Notes under the pieces: generated by a model
What the model was told of the DNA's origin: nothing
Databases searched by the model: none
The model's input: only the letters and a program-made list of their open reading frames with translations
Part shown: piece by piece, positions 8,486 through 16,120 of the stretch
Layout: each line of letters opens with the position of its first letter
Numbering within the stretch: position 1 is the stretch's first letter
From: Asaia sp. W19
GTDB lineage: Bacteria; Pseudomonadota; Alphaproteobacteria; Acetobacterales; Acetobacteraceae
Assembly (NCBI RefSeq): GCF_003994335.1
Contig: NZ_PNQZ01000079.1
Span: 1 to 43,473 of the forward strand
Reading direction: 5' to 3'
DNA: 43,473 bases
Made by a program: the position numbers and the translations under genes

Positions 8486-8504
8486 ACAAATAATCAGTAT
8501 TTGT
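8486..8504. promoter_or_regulatory. Operator-like inverted repeat ACAAATA-N5-TATTTGT
   Basis: Perfect 7-base arms are separated by five bases, in an A+T-rich patch of otherwise G+C-rich DNA. The size fits a dimeric helix-turn-helix repressor site, as in phage control regions. No regulator gene is adjacent, so the call is tentative. Confidence 0.3.
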
Positions 8505-8835
8505 TACCTGTATGTGCAAGAAGCACGCACCTCTGCTCCGCGGAACGGGCGACGCCACTTGGCTTACACATGAAGACAGCGCTGATCGATCGCCCTCCGT
8601 TCTGGCGTGGGTCAATCGCTACGGGGGCTTGTCTCCCGCCCTTTGAATCTCGCGCTCTCCGCTTGAGATGACGGGGCCTCGAAATCACTCCTCTGAATCG
8701 AGGCCGCAGATGCGGAAGATGCAGGAGAGAGGATGAACCCGTGGCCGATGAGCCTATCGCTCACGCGCGACCGGACAGCCCAAACCAAACGACCAGCCTG
8801 TTCACGGCATGCGAGGCCCTCCCCGCCGCCCAAGT

Positions 8836-8857
8836 AGATCGCGTGGGAACGCGATCT
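8836..8857. repeat. Perfect 9-bp hairpin with 4-base loop
   Basis: AGATCGCGT and ACGCGATCT flank a GGGA loop. No T-run follows on either strand, so it is not a standard intrinsic terminator. It lies about 80 bases from the tRNA-Arg 3' end. Confidence 0.45.
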
Positions 8858-8938
8858 CTCGATCGCCCGGGATATCGAATCAAAAGTGCAAAAAATTACA
8901 GGGGGAAGAGAGAAAAAGCAGGTCATGATTTCCGGAAA

Positions 8939-9015
8939 TGGCGCGCCCTGCTGGATTCGAACCAGCGACCCACAGCTTAGAAGGCTGTTGCTCTATCCAA
9001 CTGAGCTAAGGGCGC
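8939..9015 (-). tRNA. tRNA-Arg(TCT)
   Basis: The minus strand folds as a cloverleaf. The acceptor GCGCCCT (5' end at 9015) pairs with AGGGCGC. The anticodon stem ACAGC/GCTGT encloses loop CTTCTAA with anticodon TCT, and GGTTCGAATCC forms the T arm. The discriminator G is followed by an encoded CCA (8941-8939). It lies 21 bases downstream of tRNA-Pro on the same strand. Its 3' end faces the phage remnant. Confidence 0.95.
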
Positions 9016-9036
9016 GTATCGCGAGACCCCTGGTGG

Positions 9037-9113
9037 TGGTCGGGGCGCCCGGACTCGAACCGGGGGCCTCTTGTACCCAAAACAAGCGCGCTACCAGGCT
9101 GCGCCACGCCCCG
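9037..9113 (-). tRNA. tRNA-Pro(TGG)
   Basis: The minus strand folds as a cloverleaf with acceptor CGGGGCG/CGCCCCG. The anticodon stem CTTGT/ACAAG encloses loop TTTGGGT (anticodon TGG), and the T arm contains GGTTCGAGTCC. Discriminator A and an encoded CCA follow at 9040-9037. It probably shares a transcript with tRNA-Arg 21 bases downstream. Confidence 0.95.
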
Positions 9114-9178
9114 AACGCGCGGACCCTACCGCAACTCGCGGCAGGGTGAAAGGGCAGCACCACAAAAAAAGTGAAGAA

Positions 9179-9661
9179 TTATCCGAGGTTACGTGCAAGC
9201 GGCGGTACGAAGAGCGGGGCCGTATCCCAGGGGAACAAAACCCAGGTATCCTGCGCCACTTCCATCACATACTGGTCCGTATGCGGCTTGCCGTTAGGCT
9301 TGGCATAAAGACACGCGAAATGCGCCTTGGGGAGCACGTCGCGCACGACCTTCGCCGTTTCGCCGGAATCGACCAGATCGTCGATCACCAGAAAGCCCTC
9401 GCCATCGCCCGCAGCGATCGGCGCCTTGACCACACGAGGTTCCTTCTGATCCTGCGCGCTCTCGCCTGCGTAGGAGATAACCGAGATGGATTCGACCAGA
9501 CGGCAATCGAGCTCGCGCGCGATGATGGCAGCGGGAATGAGCCCGCCACGCGTCACAGCCACAATTCCCTTGAAAGCGCCACGCGCCATCAGGGCCGATG
9601 CGAGGGTGCGTGCGTCGCGATGCAGCTGGTCCCAGGTGACGGTTGCGTAATTGGTAGCCAT
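9179..9661 (-). CDS. gpt: Xanthine(-guanine) phosphoribosyltransferase
   Basis: This 160-residue enzyme salvages xanthine and guanine by transferring the phosphoribosyl group of PRPP to form XMP or GMP. The PRPP-binding loop FLVIDDLVDSGETA is at 90-103. An AVTRGGLIPA segment at 35-44 matches the N-terminal conserved block, and the C-terminal PWD segment is typical of Gpt rather than Hpt. The length is close to E. coli Gpt. Its ATG overlaps the stop of the upstream CsaA-like gene by one base (TGATG), so translation is coupled. The tRNA-Pro gene follows 65 bases downstream on the same strand. Confidence 0.92.
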   Translation of the reverse strand: MATNYATVTWDQLHRDARTLASALMARGAFKGIVAVTRGGLIPAAIIARELDCRLVESISVISYAGESAQDQKEPRVVKAPIAAGDGEGFLVIDDLVDSGETAKVVRDVLPKAHFACLYAKPNGKPHTDQYVMEVAQDTWVLFPWDTAPLFVPPLARNLG

Positions 9662-10014
9662 CAGAACAGTTTTCCTCCATCTGGCACACGATGGTCCGGA
9701 CAGATCAGGACCATATCACCGGAGCGATCCGGCATACCGAGGGCCAGCACTTGATTCACGGTAGTGTTATTCAGCTGCGGATTAACCACAGCACAAACCT
9801 GCCTGCCAACCAGTTGGGGGGCATGATAGCGTTTCGCCAGGGTCATTGTTGCCCGGCGGACACCCAGATGCGCCCCAAAATCGATCCAGAGGAAGGTTTT
9901 CTCTCCCTCCTCAAGCGCTGAGGCGATCGTTCCAACGCGGATATCGGGCTGGGTCGGCTCCACCGCGCCCGGCGACACGGACGATTCGGTGGACAGGTCA
10001 GGATCTGCATTCAT
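9661..10014 (-). CDS. CsaA/YgjH-like tRNA-binding domain protein
   Basis: This is a single tRNA-binding OB-fold protein of 117 residues. After an unstructured N-terminus of about 24 residues the domain starts with PDIRVGTIASA and continues through FLWIDFGAHLG and LVGRQVCAVVNP to VLALGM. These are the conserved blocks of CsaA and of the C-terminal domain of methionyl-tRNA synthetase. CsaA of Bacillus acts as an export-related chaperone, while related domains bind tRNA; which applies here is unknown. ATG 10014 was preferred to the TTG at 10050. It overlaps gpt by one base. Confidence 0.82.
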   Translation of the reverse strand: MNADPDLSTESSVSPGAVEPTQPDIRVGTIASALEEGEKTFLWIDFGAHLGVRRATMTLAKRYHAPQLVGRQVCAVVNPQLNNTTVNQVLALGMPDRSGDMVLICPDHRVPDGGKLF

Positions 10015-10255
10015 CCCGCGGACCCTGCCTGCGCGCCATACGAAATGCAATCATCCCACCGGCTGAAGCCTAGTCGGACCGCGAAACCTTGGTCTGGAGG
10101 TCCATTGTTTTTGCCGCGCCGAAAGGGTGACTCATCCCGCCCCATACCAGAGGCGACACGCGGGCGGGATTTCGCTCTTTGGGCGTATCGTCCTGCTCAT
10201 TGTTATCCGATCAGCCCGTGGCGCAGGGGAAGGCGCTCTGCTTATAGTAGAGACG

Positions 10256-11518
10256 ATGCCCGAGCCTTCATCTCCCCCCTCCTCTTCCGCCTCGCAACCC
10301 GATGCGCTGAATGCCATCATCGGGTTGCGTCCCTTCCTCGCCGGACGGACGCTCTCCGCACTTTCAGCTCAAGTACTGGCGGTCGCCGTAGCATGGCAGA
10401 CCTACGCACTCACCCACAGCGTCACCGCACTCGGCCTGATTGGCCTCGCACAATTTCTGCCCATGTTGGCTCTGGTTTTCATCTCGGGACATGTGGCCGA
10501 CCGCTATAATCGCAAGCGCATCGTGCAGATCTGCCAGGCCATCGAGATCTTCGGGGCGGTGGTCATGGCCATTGCGACAATGTTGGGCCAGCTCGCCCCC
10601 TGGGCGCTTTATGTGCTGGTCGCGTGTTTTGGTGCCCTGCGCTCGTTTGAAGGCCCCTGCCAGCAGACCTTCCTGCCCTCCATCGCCACACCCGCCCAGT
10701 TTCCACGAGCGGCGGCGCTTTCGGCATCGTTGTTTCAGACAGCCTCCATCATCGGGCCGTCTCTTGGCGGCCTGCTTTACGGCCTGGGCGCGGATTTCTG
10801 CTACCTGACCTGCGCCTGCGGCTTCAGCATCGCGCTCATTTCGACCTCACTGCTCAAGCTGAAGCCCTACGCAGGCAACCGCTCTCCCATGAGCCTCGAA
10901 TCGCTTTTTGGCGGCATCGCGTTTTTGCGTCGGCGTCGTGACCTGCTGGGGGCCATCTCACTCGATCTCTTCGCGGTGCTGCTCGGAGGGGCGACGGCCA
11001 TGCTTCCCGTATACGCCGGTGATATCCTGCATCTCGGCCCTGTCGGTCTGGGAATTCTCAGGGCCTCTCCTGCCGTAGGAGCGCTCCTGGGGTCCCTCGT
11101 TCTGGCACGTTATCCGCTGAAGTCGCATGCAGGCCCGATCATGTTTGCCTCGGTCGGGATTTTCGGCATTGCAACGATCGTGTTCGGCGTTTCGCACTCC
11201 CTGGCGCTGTCTGTGCTCTCCCTGGCAGTGCTGGGTGCGGCCGATGTGGTGAGCGTGGTTGTGCGCGGAGCGCTCACCCAGCTCGCCACGCCCGACGGCA
11301 TGCGCGGGCGTGTTTCGGCCGTGAACATGCTGTTCATCGGGTCGAGCAATCAGCTGGGGGAATTCGAGAGCGGCATGCTTGCAACGGCCATCGGCACAGA
11401 GGCTGCGGTTGTCGCAGGCGGCATCGGCACGCTGATCGTGGCCGGGCTCTGGATCAGGATGTTCCCGCGCCTGTGGACGCTGGATCGCCTCGATACGATC
11501 AGACCGGATGAGCCATGA
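10256..11518 (+). CDS. MFS exporter (EntS-like, MFS_3 family)
   Basis: This is a 420-residue major facilitator protein with twelve predicted helices. The loop motif GHVADRYNRKRI between helices 2 and 3 and the pattern LSAQVLAVAVAWQTYALT near the N-terminus match the EntS/MFS_3 branch, which includes siderophore and drug exporters. The chosen ATG follows a weak AGTAGAGACG signal. The open frame reaches back to 10127 but adds a segment unlike the family. tRNA-Asn on the opposite strand lies immediately downstream. Substrate unknown. Confidence 0.82.
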   Translation: MPEPSSPPSSSASQPDALNAIIGLRPFLAGRTLSALSAQVLAVAVAWQTYALTHSVTALGLIGLAQFLPMLALVFISGHVADRYNRKRIVQICQAIEIFGAVVMAIATMLGQLAPWALYVLVACFGALRSFEGPCQQTFLPSIATPAQFPRAAALSASLFQTASIIGPSLGGLLYGLGADFCYLTCACGFSIALISTSLLKLKPYAGNRSPMSLESLFGGIAFLRRRRDLLGAISLDLFAVLLGGATAMLPVYAGDILHLGPVGLGILRASPAVGALLGSLVLARYPLKSHAGPIMFASVGIFGIATIVFGVSHSLALSVLSLAVLGAADVVSVVVRGALTQLATPDGMRGRVSAVNMLFIGSSNQLGEFESGMLATAIGTEAAVVAGGIGTLIVAGLWIRMFPRLWTLDRLDTIRPDEP

Positions 11519-11537
11519 TGTGAAGGAGAAAAATGCC

Positions 11538-11613
11538 TGGCTCCCGAAGTAGGACTCGAACCTACGACCCAGCGATTAACAGTCGCTTGCTCTACCAACT
11601 GAGCTATTCGGGA
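11538..11613 (-). tRNA. tRNA-Asn(GTT)
   Basis: The minus strand folds as a cloverleaf with acceptor TCCCGAA/TTCGGGA. The anticodon stem AGCGA/TCGCT encloses loop CTGTTAA (anticodon GTT), and GGTTCGAGTCC forms the T arm. Discriminator G and an encoded CCA follow at 11541-11538, and a T-rich run lies directly after. A weak promoter candidate upstream on the minus strand has TTTACC and TAGATA with 17-base spacing, ending about 12 bases before the mature 5' end. Confidence 0.95.
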
Positions 11614-11696
11614 CCGGCGAGGCACTATCTAGCGAAAGCTTTTCCTGGGGTAAACCCCCCTTTGTCATTTTTTTTGCATATGGAGTTTTTCTTCTG

Positions 11697-12704
11697 ATGG
11701 CAGCGCCTTCCCGTCGTCTTCTCCTCATGGGTGCAGGCGGCATCATTCTCGCTACAGCCTTGCAATCGCGCCATGTTTTTCACCATCGCAAGCAGATCGC
11801 GACAGACGGAAAGAAGCGCCATATCCGGCTGGCCTGGCCTGAACCCGACTATGATCCGCTGCTCTGGCTCTGCCAGCAGGGCCTCTTCGGGCGCTATGAC
11901 CTGACCGTGGATATCGTCGAGACGAGCGGAGGCAACAGCGCCATCGACGCCGTGGTAAATGGTCGGGCCGATGCCGCCCTAAGCCCCCTGCTGGACTGGC
12001 TGCCGGTTCTCTATCAGGACGATGCCGACGAACTTCCCGCCCTTCTCGCTTGTGGAATTCGGGGGGGCAGTTATCGCTTGCTGGTAAGGCGCGACCTGCA
12101 TCTGCACAAGGTGGCCGATCTGGCGGGCCGGAAGATCGGTGTCGTGAGTCTCGAAGGTGCTGATCGACGCTTCGTCAGTATCCAACTCAGGCGGCGCGGC
12201 CTGCACCCGACCGACTCGGTCCACTGGGTAGCAATTCCAGCCGATGATATGGCGGACGCGCTACGTGCAGGCGATCTCGACGCTGTCGCTGTCCACGACC
12301 CGATGGGATGGCGTATCCTGCAGCAAACGCGTGGCGTCAGCTGGAACATGCTCGACAGCATGACAGGTGCGGAACGCGAACGAATCGATCTGACGCTGGG
12401 TATCGCGACCAAGGCTCTGACCCAGGATCCTGGGATCGCGGCTGCGCTGACCGCCGCACTCAGCGACGCACAGCATGACTTTCCTGCCCATAGGGACGAA
12501 CTCGCACAGCTCTGGCGGAAGGATCAGGACGCCCCCGAAGACGCGAACGGCATGCTGGAGCGCGAGATTGCAAGCCATCCCGTGACGGGTCATCCGCTGC
12601 GCATCCAGGTTGAGCAATATGTGGATGAGCTCAAGCTTCTAGGCCTGATGCAGGATGCGGATAACGCCACCGATATCGCACACCGGATCTGCCTGTCCGT
12701 ATGA
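11697..12704 (+). CDS. NMT1/SsuA-like ABC transporter substrate-binding protein
   Basis: This is a 335-residue exported binding protein of the nitrate/sulfonate/thiamine-precursor class. An N-terminal PSRRLLLMG segment followed by a hydrophobic stretch suggests a Tat-type signal. The mature part starts with IRLAWPEPDYDPL and shows the class patterns VETSGGNSAIDAVVNGRADAAL (about residues 75-97) and LAGRKIGVVSLEG (about 143-155). No ABC ATPase or permease gene is adjacent on either side, so it is an orphan here. Ligand unknown. A TATGGAG ribosome binding site lies upstream of the ATG. Confidence 0.78.
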   Translation: MAAPSRRLLLMGAGGIILATALQSRHVFHHRKQIATDGKKRHIRLAWPEPDYDPLLWLCQQGLFGRYDLTVDIVETSGGNSAIDAVVNGRADAALSPLLDWLPVLYQDDADELPALLACGIRGGSYRLLVRRDLHLHKVADLAGRKIGVVSLEGADRRFVSIQLRRRGLHPTDSVHWVAIPADDMADALRAGDLDAVAVHDPMGWRILQQTRGVSWNMLDSMTGAERERIDLTLGIATKALTQDPGIAAALTAALSDAQHDFPAHRDELAQLWRKDQDAPEDANGMLEREIASHPVTGHPLRIQVEQYVDELKLLGLMQDADNATDIAHRICLSV

Positions 12705-12710
12705 GCTCCC

Positions 12711-12743
12711 CTCCCTGCGCAAGAGCATCTCGACCGCAGGGAG
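12711..12743. terminator. Hairpin between convergent SBP and rnhA genes
   Basis: CTCCCTGCG and CGCAGGGAG form a perfect 9-bp inverted repeat with a 15-base loop, starting seven bases after the stop of the binding-protein gene. A run of six T lies 12 bases further on the plus strand. It probably stops transcription from the plus-strand gene and perhaps from rnhA too. Confidence 0.5.
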
Positions 12744-12748
12744 CAGGA

Positions 12749-13225
12749 TCAGGTTTTTTCCCGAGCCTGGCGCGCCGCGGTCGCGAGCTGATCGACCCGT
12801 TCGTTATTCACGTCGCCACTGTGACCACGCACCCAGAGCCAGGTCACCTTGTGCTGTTTTTCCGCCGCCAGGATGCGCTGCCACAGATCGAGATTCTTTA
12901 CCGGATCTCCCGCAGCGTTCCGCCAGTTGCGTCTTACCCAGCCTGTATGCCAGCGCGTGATGCCATTGCGCAGATATTCGCTGTCAGTATGCAGCGTCAC
13001 TTTGCAGGGGCGCTTGAGCGCTTCCAGAGCCTCGGCGGCAGCCGTCAGTTCCATGCGATTATTGGTGGTCTCGCCCTCACCGCCCGAGAGCTCGCGCTCG
13101 TGCCCCTTTGAACACAAAAGCGCCCCCCAGCCACCTGGTCCCGGATTGGGTTTGCACCCCCCATCAGTCCAGATTTCCACGACAGGCGCGTCCTCGGGCA
13201 GTTCCACCTTTGCTTCCTCAGACAT
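12749..13225 (-). CDS. rnhA: Ribonuclease HI
   Basis: This is a 158-residue enzyme that degrades RNA in RNA-DNA hybrids, as needed for R-loop and primer removal. The four acidic active-site residues are visible: Asp21 ([11 protein letters not shown]), Glu59 (NNRMELTAA), Asp81 ([11 protein letters not shown]) and Asp145 (NNERVDQLA). The catalytic-loop His135 is in VRGHSG. The ATG at 13225 overlaps the last bases of thrB (ATGTCTGA, 8-base overlap), which indicates coupling. Starting at the earlier in-frame codon 13249 would add eight residues inside thrB. It is the last gene of the ispH-thrB-rnhA set. Confidence 0.95.
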   Translation of the reverse strand: MSEEAKVELPEDAPVVEIWTDGGCKPNPGPGGWGALLCSKGHERELSGGEGETTNNRMELTAAAEALEALKRPCKVTLHTDSEYLRNGITRWHTGWVRRNWRNAAGDPVKNLDLWQRILAAEKQHKVTWLWVRGHSGDVNNERVDQLATAARQAREKT

Positions 13226-14180
13226 GAAGCAGCCCTCTTGCATCCGCACGCCATGCTATCAGACGATGGTAATAGGCCAGCGGATCCTTGCGCGTGACGA
13301 TGGCATCGACCGGCGTGTTCACCCAGTCATAGAGGCGGGTCAGAAGAAAGCGTATGGACGCTCCTTGTACCAGCGCGGGAAGTGCAGCTTTCTCTTCCGC
13401 CGCCAGTGGGCGGATAGACTGGTATCCCCCCACCAGCCCCGCCATCAGAGCTGCATCGGGCGTGCGCTCATCAGGAAAACACCAGGCATTGAGGCAGACG
13501 GCGAGGTCATAGGCCAAGAGATCAGTACAGGCGAAGTAGAAATCGATAAGGCCTGAGACATTTCCCCGCTCGAAAAACGCATTATCGGGAAAGAGATCGG
13601 CATGAATCTGGCCAACGGGCAGGCTACCCGACGCGGGCCAGGCGGCCAGAACCTCGCTGATAGCGTTCTCGAGTTCTGTGGTCAGACCGGGCTGCACCGT
13701 GTCTGCGGCACCGTGGCAGGATTCCAGCAGAGGGCGCCAAGCATCCGGACCGAGACTGTTCGGGCGATGCGCCCTGAATCCGTCACCCAGAAGATGCATG
13801 CGCGCGAGCGACTGCCCCAGGCTGAAGCAGGCCGAAGCCGTGATTGTCTGGATTGGGCGACCGGTAAGGAACGTCGTGATCGCAGCAGGTCTGTCCATCA
13901 GCCGGCGCAAGGCGACACCGTCGCGCGCGATCACCGGTGTCGGGCATTTCAGCCCGCGGCGCGCGAGATGCTGCATGAGACCAAGGAACCAGGGAAGGTC
14001 CTCCTCACGTACCCGCTTCTCGTAAAGCGTGAGAATGGCGCGACCGGCCTCGGTCTCGATCAGATAATTGGTGTTCTCGACACCTTCGGCAATCCCGTCC
14101 ACCCGCTTGAGGGGGCCAAGATCGTATTCCGCCAGAAAGGTTTCGAGCGTTTCCGGCGGGATGTTTGTATAGACCGCCAT
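13218..14180 (-). CDS. thrB: Homoserine kinase (APH-type ThrB)
   Basis: This 320-residue kinase phosphorylates homoserine in threonine biosynthesis. It belongs to the aminoglycoside phosphotransferase-like class used by alphaproteobacteria and pseudomonads, not the GHMP class of E. coli. The N-terminal block [13 protein letters not shown] (29-41) is typical. The catalytic loop [13 protein letters not shown] (191-203) contains Asp195, and the metal-binding motif is LIDFYFA (211-217). It lies 45 bases after ispH and overlaps rnhA by eight bases. The ispH-thrB-rnhA order recurs in alphaproteobacteria. Confidence 0.95.
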   Translation of the reverse strand: MAVYTNIPPETLETFLAEYDLGPLKRVDGIAEGVENTNYLIETEAGRAILTLYEKRVREEDLPWFLGLMQHLARRGLKCPTPVIARDGVALRRLMDRPAAITTFLTGRPIQTITASACFSLGQSLARMHLLGDGFRAHRPNSLGPDAWRPLLESCHGAADTVQPGLTTELENAISEVLAAWPASGSLPVGQIHADLFPDNAFFERGNVSGLIDFYFACTDLLAYDLAVCLNAWCFPDERTPDAALMAGLVGGYQSIRPLAAEEKAALPALVQGASIRFLLTRLYDWVNTPVDAIVTRKDPLAYYHRLIAWRADARGLLHV

Positions 14181-14225
14181 GGAATCAGGCGGCGAACGGA
14201 GCGTTCATGGAAATGCCGCCAGCCC

Positions 14226-15239
14226 TCAGACCGGCTCGCCGAGCGGGCTCGGCAGGCGGAAGGCCACGTTTTCCTTCTTCACGATACGCTCTTCGATAGC
14301 GAGCTTGTACCGCGTCGAAAGCGCATCGACCATTTCCTGAACCAGCGATTCCGGGGCCGAGGCACCTGCCGTGATCCCGACGGTGGAAACGCCTTCGAGC
14401 ACGCTCCAGTCCAGCGCCGCAAGCTTCGGCACGAGCAGGGCCCGTTTGGCGCCAGAACGCTCGGCCACTTCACGCAGACGCTGCGAATTCGAGGAATTGG
14501 GTGACCCGATCACGATCACCAGGTCGCTCTCCGGCGCAATGGCCTTGACCGCTTCCTGACGGTTCGTGGTGGCGTAGCAGATGTCTTCCTTCTTCGGTCC
14601 CTCGATGAGCGGGAAGCGCTCACGCAGGATCGCGACGATTTCGGAGGTATCATCCACAGAAAGGGTCGTCTGGGTGATGAAGGCAAGACGCGAAGGGTCT
14701 TCCGGCTGGACCGTACGGGCCTCTTCCGCATCGTTGATGAGCGTCACGGCCCCATTGGGCAGTTGCCCCATCGTGCCGACCACTTCCGGATGGCCCGCAT
14801 GGCCGATCATGAGGATATGGCGCGCGTCGGGCCCGCCTCCGGCGAAATGACGTTCGGCCTCGCGATGCACCTTCGATACCAGCGGGCAGGTTGCATCCAG
14901 GTAAAGCAGATTGCGACGCTGCGCCTCGGCCGGAACCGATTTGGGCACACCATGCGCCGAGAACACGACATGGCCATCGGCAGGAACCTCATCGAGTTCC
15001 TCGACGAAGATCGCGCCCTGTTCTTCCAGGTTCTCGACAACGGTGCGGTTGTGCACGATCTCGTGGCGCACATAGACGGGCGCGCCATAGCGTCGGATGG
15101 CTTCTTCCACCACGCGAATGGCCCGGTCCACGCCAGCACAGAAGCCACGGGGCCCGGCCAGAAGAACGCGAAGCGTTTGTGCCCCGGACGCCTGCTCCGA
15201 GGTCTCTTGCGGGCGTGAAGTGGTCAAGGTGTCGGGCAT
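14226..15239 (-). CDS. ispH: 4-hydroxy-3-methylbut-2-enyl diphosphate reductase
   Basis: This 337-residue iron-sulfur enzyme catalyses the last step of the MEP isoprenoid pathway, producing IPP and DMAPP from HMBPP. The three cluster cysteines are in their family contexts: Cys34 in [12 protein letters not shown], Cys118 in [12 protein letters not shown] and Cys221 in [11 protein letters not shown]. The [10 protein letters not shown] block that binds the diphosphate is also present. ATG 15239 was chosen because the extra upstream residues of the open frame (to 15368) do not resemble the family. It heads an operon with thrB and rnhA and is divergent from the lipoprotein gene at 15461. Confidence 0.96.
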   Translation of the reverse strand: MPDTLTTSRPQETSEQASGAQTLRVLLAGPRGFCAGVDRAIRVVEEAIRRYGAPVYVRHEIVHNRTVVENLEEQGAIFVEELDEVPADGHVVFSAHGVPKSVPAEAQRRNLLYLDATCPLVSKVHREAERHFAGGGPDARHILMIGHAGHPEVVGTMGQLPNGAVTLINDAEEARTVQPEDPSRLAFITQTTLSVDDTSEIVAILRERFPLIEGPKKEDICYATTNRQEAVKAIAPESDLVIVIGSPNSSNSQRLREVAERSGAKRALLVPKLAALDWSVLEGVSTVGITAGASAPESLVQEMVDALSTRYKLAIEERIVKKENVAFRLPSPLGEPV

Positions 15240-15460
15240 GGTGTTCCCCAATCTCACGGCAGGCGGTATATGCGAACAAGCCCCAAGGCAGCACGCATGA
15301 CGAATGATGCAACGTGTCGCGATATGGGCTCGCATATGGGAGCTACGCAACCCCTTGCCAGTATGCAAGCCCGCGATTGCATGTTCATTCTGCGTCGTGT
15401 CACCTTCTTACCATACCGTGCCTGGTTTGCGCACCGGTGAATAGACAAAGAGCCTTGTTG

Positions 15461-16027
15461 ATGACCAGATCCGCCCGCCAGTTCCTTCCCCTCCTTGCCC
15501 TCATGGGCACGGGCATCGGCCTGACAGCCTGTAATCAGGATGACGAGAGCGCCTTTGCGCCCATTTGCCCGCCTGTTGAGATCCTCAGCCAGGCCGCGGA
15601 CTTCTATCAATACGATGGCAAGGGCCTGGATGCTGGCAGCCTCGTGACCCATGCCGGCATGAGCGGGCTCACGGGCAATTGCGAGGCGGGACCCAAGAAG
15701 ATAGTCCGCACCAAACTCAGCCTCGGGATTACGGTCGAACGTGGCCCGGCTTCGAGCGGCCAGGATATCGTGCTGCCCTATTTCGTCGCGGTGCTTCGTG
15801 ACGGGAAGATCATCGACAAGAAGGAGTTCGAAGTGCCGGTATCCTTCGCGGGAAACCAGTCCACCGTATCGCTCCGTACCCCGGTGCGCCTGATCGATGT
15901 CCCTGCATCGCCTGACCTGCAGCAGACGAATTACGCGCTCAAGGTCGGCTTCCAGCTGAGCCATGAGCAGCTCGATTACAACCAGACCCATTTGCGCCCG
16001 GCCAAGTTCACGCTACACACGAACTAA
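15461..16027 (+). CDS. Putative outer-membrane or periplasmic lipoprotein, unknown family
   Basis: This is a 188-residue protein with a lipoprotein signal. Basic residues at 3-6 precede a hydrophobic run and a lipobox GLTAC with Cys24. The mature part has an alternating polar/hydrophobic strand pattern (for example IVLPYFVAVLRDGKIIDKK and EVPVSFAG), suggesting a beta-rich fold. I do not recognise a named family; similar short lipoproteins occur in Acetobacteraceae. The open frame begins at 15314, but the lipoprotein signal fixes the start at 15461. A perfect inverted repeat lies 14 bases after its stop, before the porin gene. Confidence 0.75.
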   Translation: MTRSARQFLPLLALMGTGIGLTACNQDDESAFAPICPPVEILSQAADFYQYDGKGLDAGSLVTHAGMSGLTGNCEAGPKKIVRTKLSLGITVERGPASSGQDIVLPYFVAVLRDGKIIDKKEFEVPVSFAGNQSTVSLRTPVRLIDVPASPDLQQTNYALKVGFQLSHEQLDYNQTHLRPAKFTLHTN

Positions 16028-16040
16028 ATCACTATATATG

Positions 16041-16064
16041 AACGTGTTTATATAGAAACACGTT
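16041..16064. promoter_or_regulatory. 24-bp perfect inverted repeat upstream of the porin gene
   Basis: AACGTGTTT and AAACACGTT are separated by six bases (ATATAG). The last two bases overlap a possible -35 box. It may be a repressor or activator site for the porin gene or a stem-loop ending the lipoprotein transcript. No clean T-run follows, which favours an operator. Confidence 0.45.
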
Positions 16065-16090
16065 GTCATATTGTTTTATTCTGCTAGTCT
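16063..16090 (+). promoter_or_regulatory. Candidate sigma-70-like promoter of the porin gene
   Basis: TTGTCA (16063-16068) and TAGTCT (16085-16090) are spaced by 16 bases, 30 bases before the ATG at 16121. The -35 box overlaps the inverted repeat 16041-16064. Confidence 0.35.
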
Positions 16091-16120
16091 GGGGAACCTT
16101 TCGTCTCCGGAACACTCCAC

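Larger units (their letters stand above)
8192..8938. other. Gene-free 747 bases between phage remnant and tRNA-Arg
   Basis: No frame here looks coding. The stretch contains a locally A+T-rich patch near 8460-8520 with a 7-bp inverted repeat (8486-8504) and two perfect hairpins (8675-8705 and 8836-8857). At 8928-8939 there is a 12-bp palindrome (ATTTCCGGAAAT) directly at the tRNA 3' end, followed in the tRNA direction by a short T-rich run. The position, flush against the 3' end of a tRNA gene, is where an integrated phage would begin. I found no copy of the tRNA 3' end on the other side of the remnant. Confidence 0.5.

Noticed and set aside
8612..8926. 104-codon minus-strand frame next to tRNA-Arg as a phage gene
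   Set aside because: It runs through two perfect hairpins and has no recognisable phage domain.
8939..8975. Direct-repeat copy of the tRNA-Arg 3' end as the far attachment site of the phage
   Set aside because: No matching copy was found on the far side of the remnant by eye; deletions could have removed it.
11647..11675. GGGG-TAAA-CCCC followed by a T-run as a plus-strand terminator
   Set aside because: A four-base stem separated from the T-run by several bases is weak, and the same bases may be part of the tRNA-Asn promoter region.
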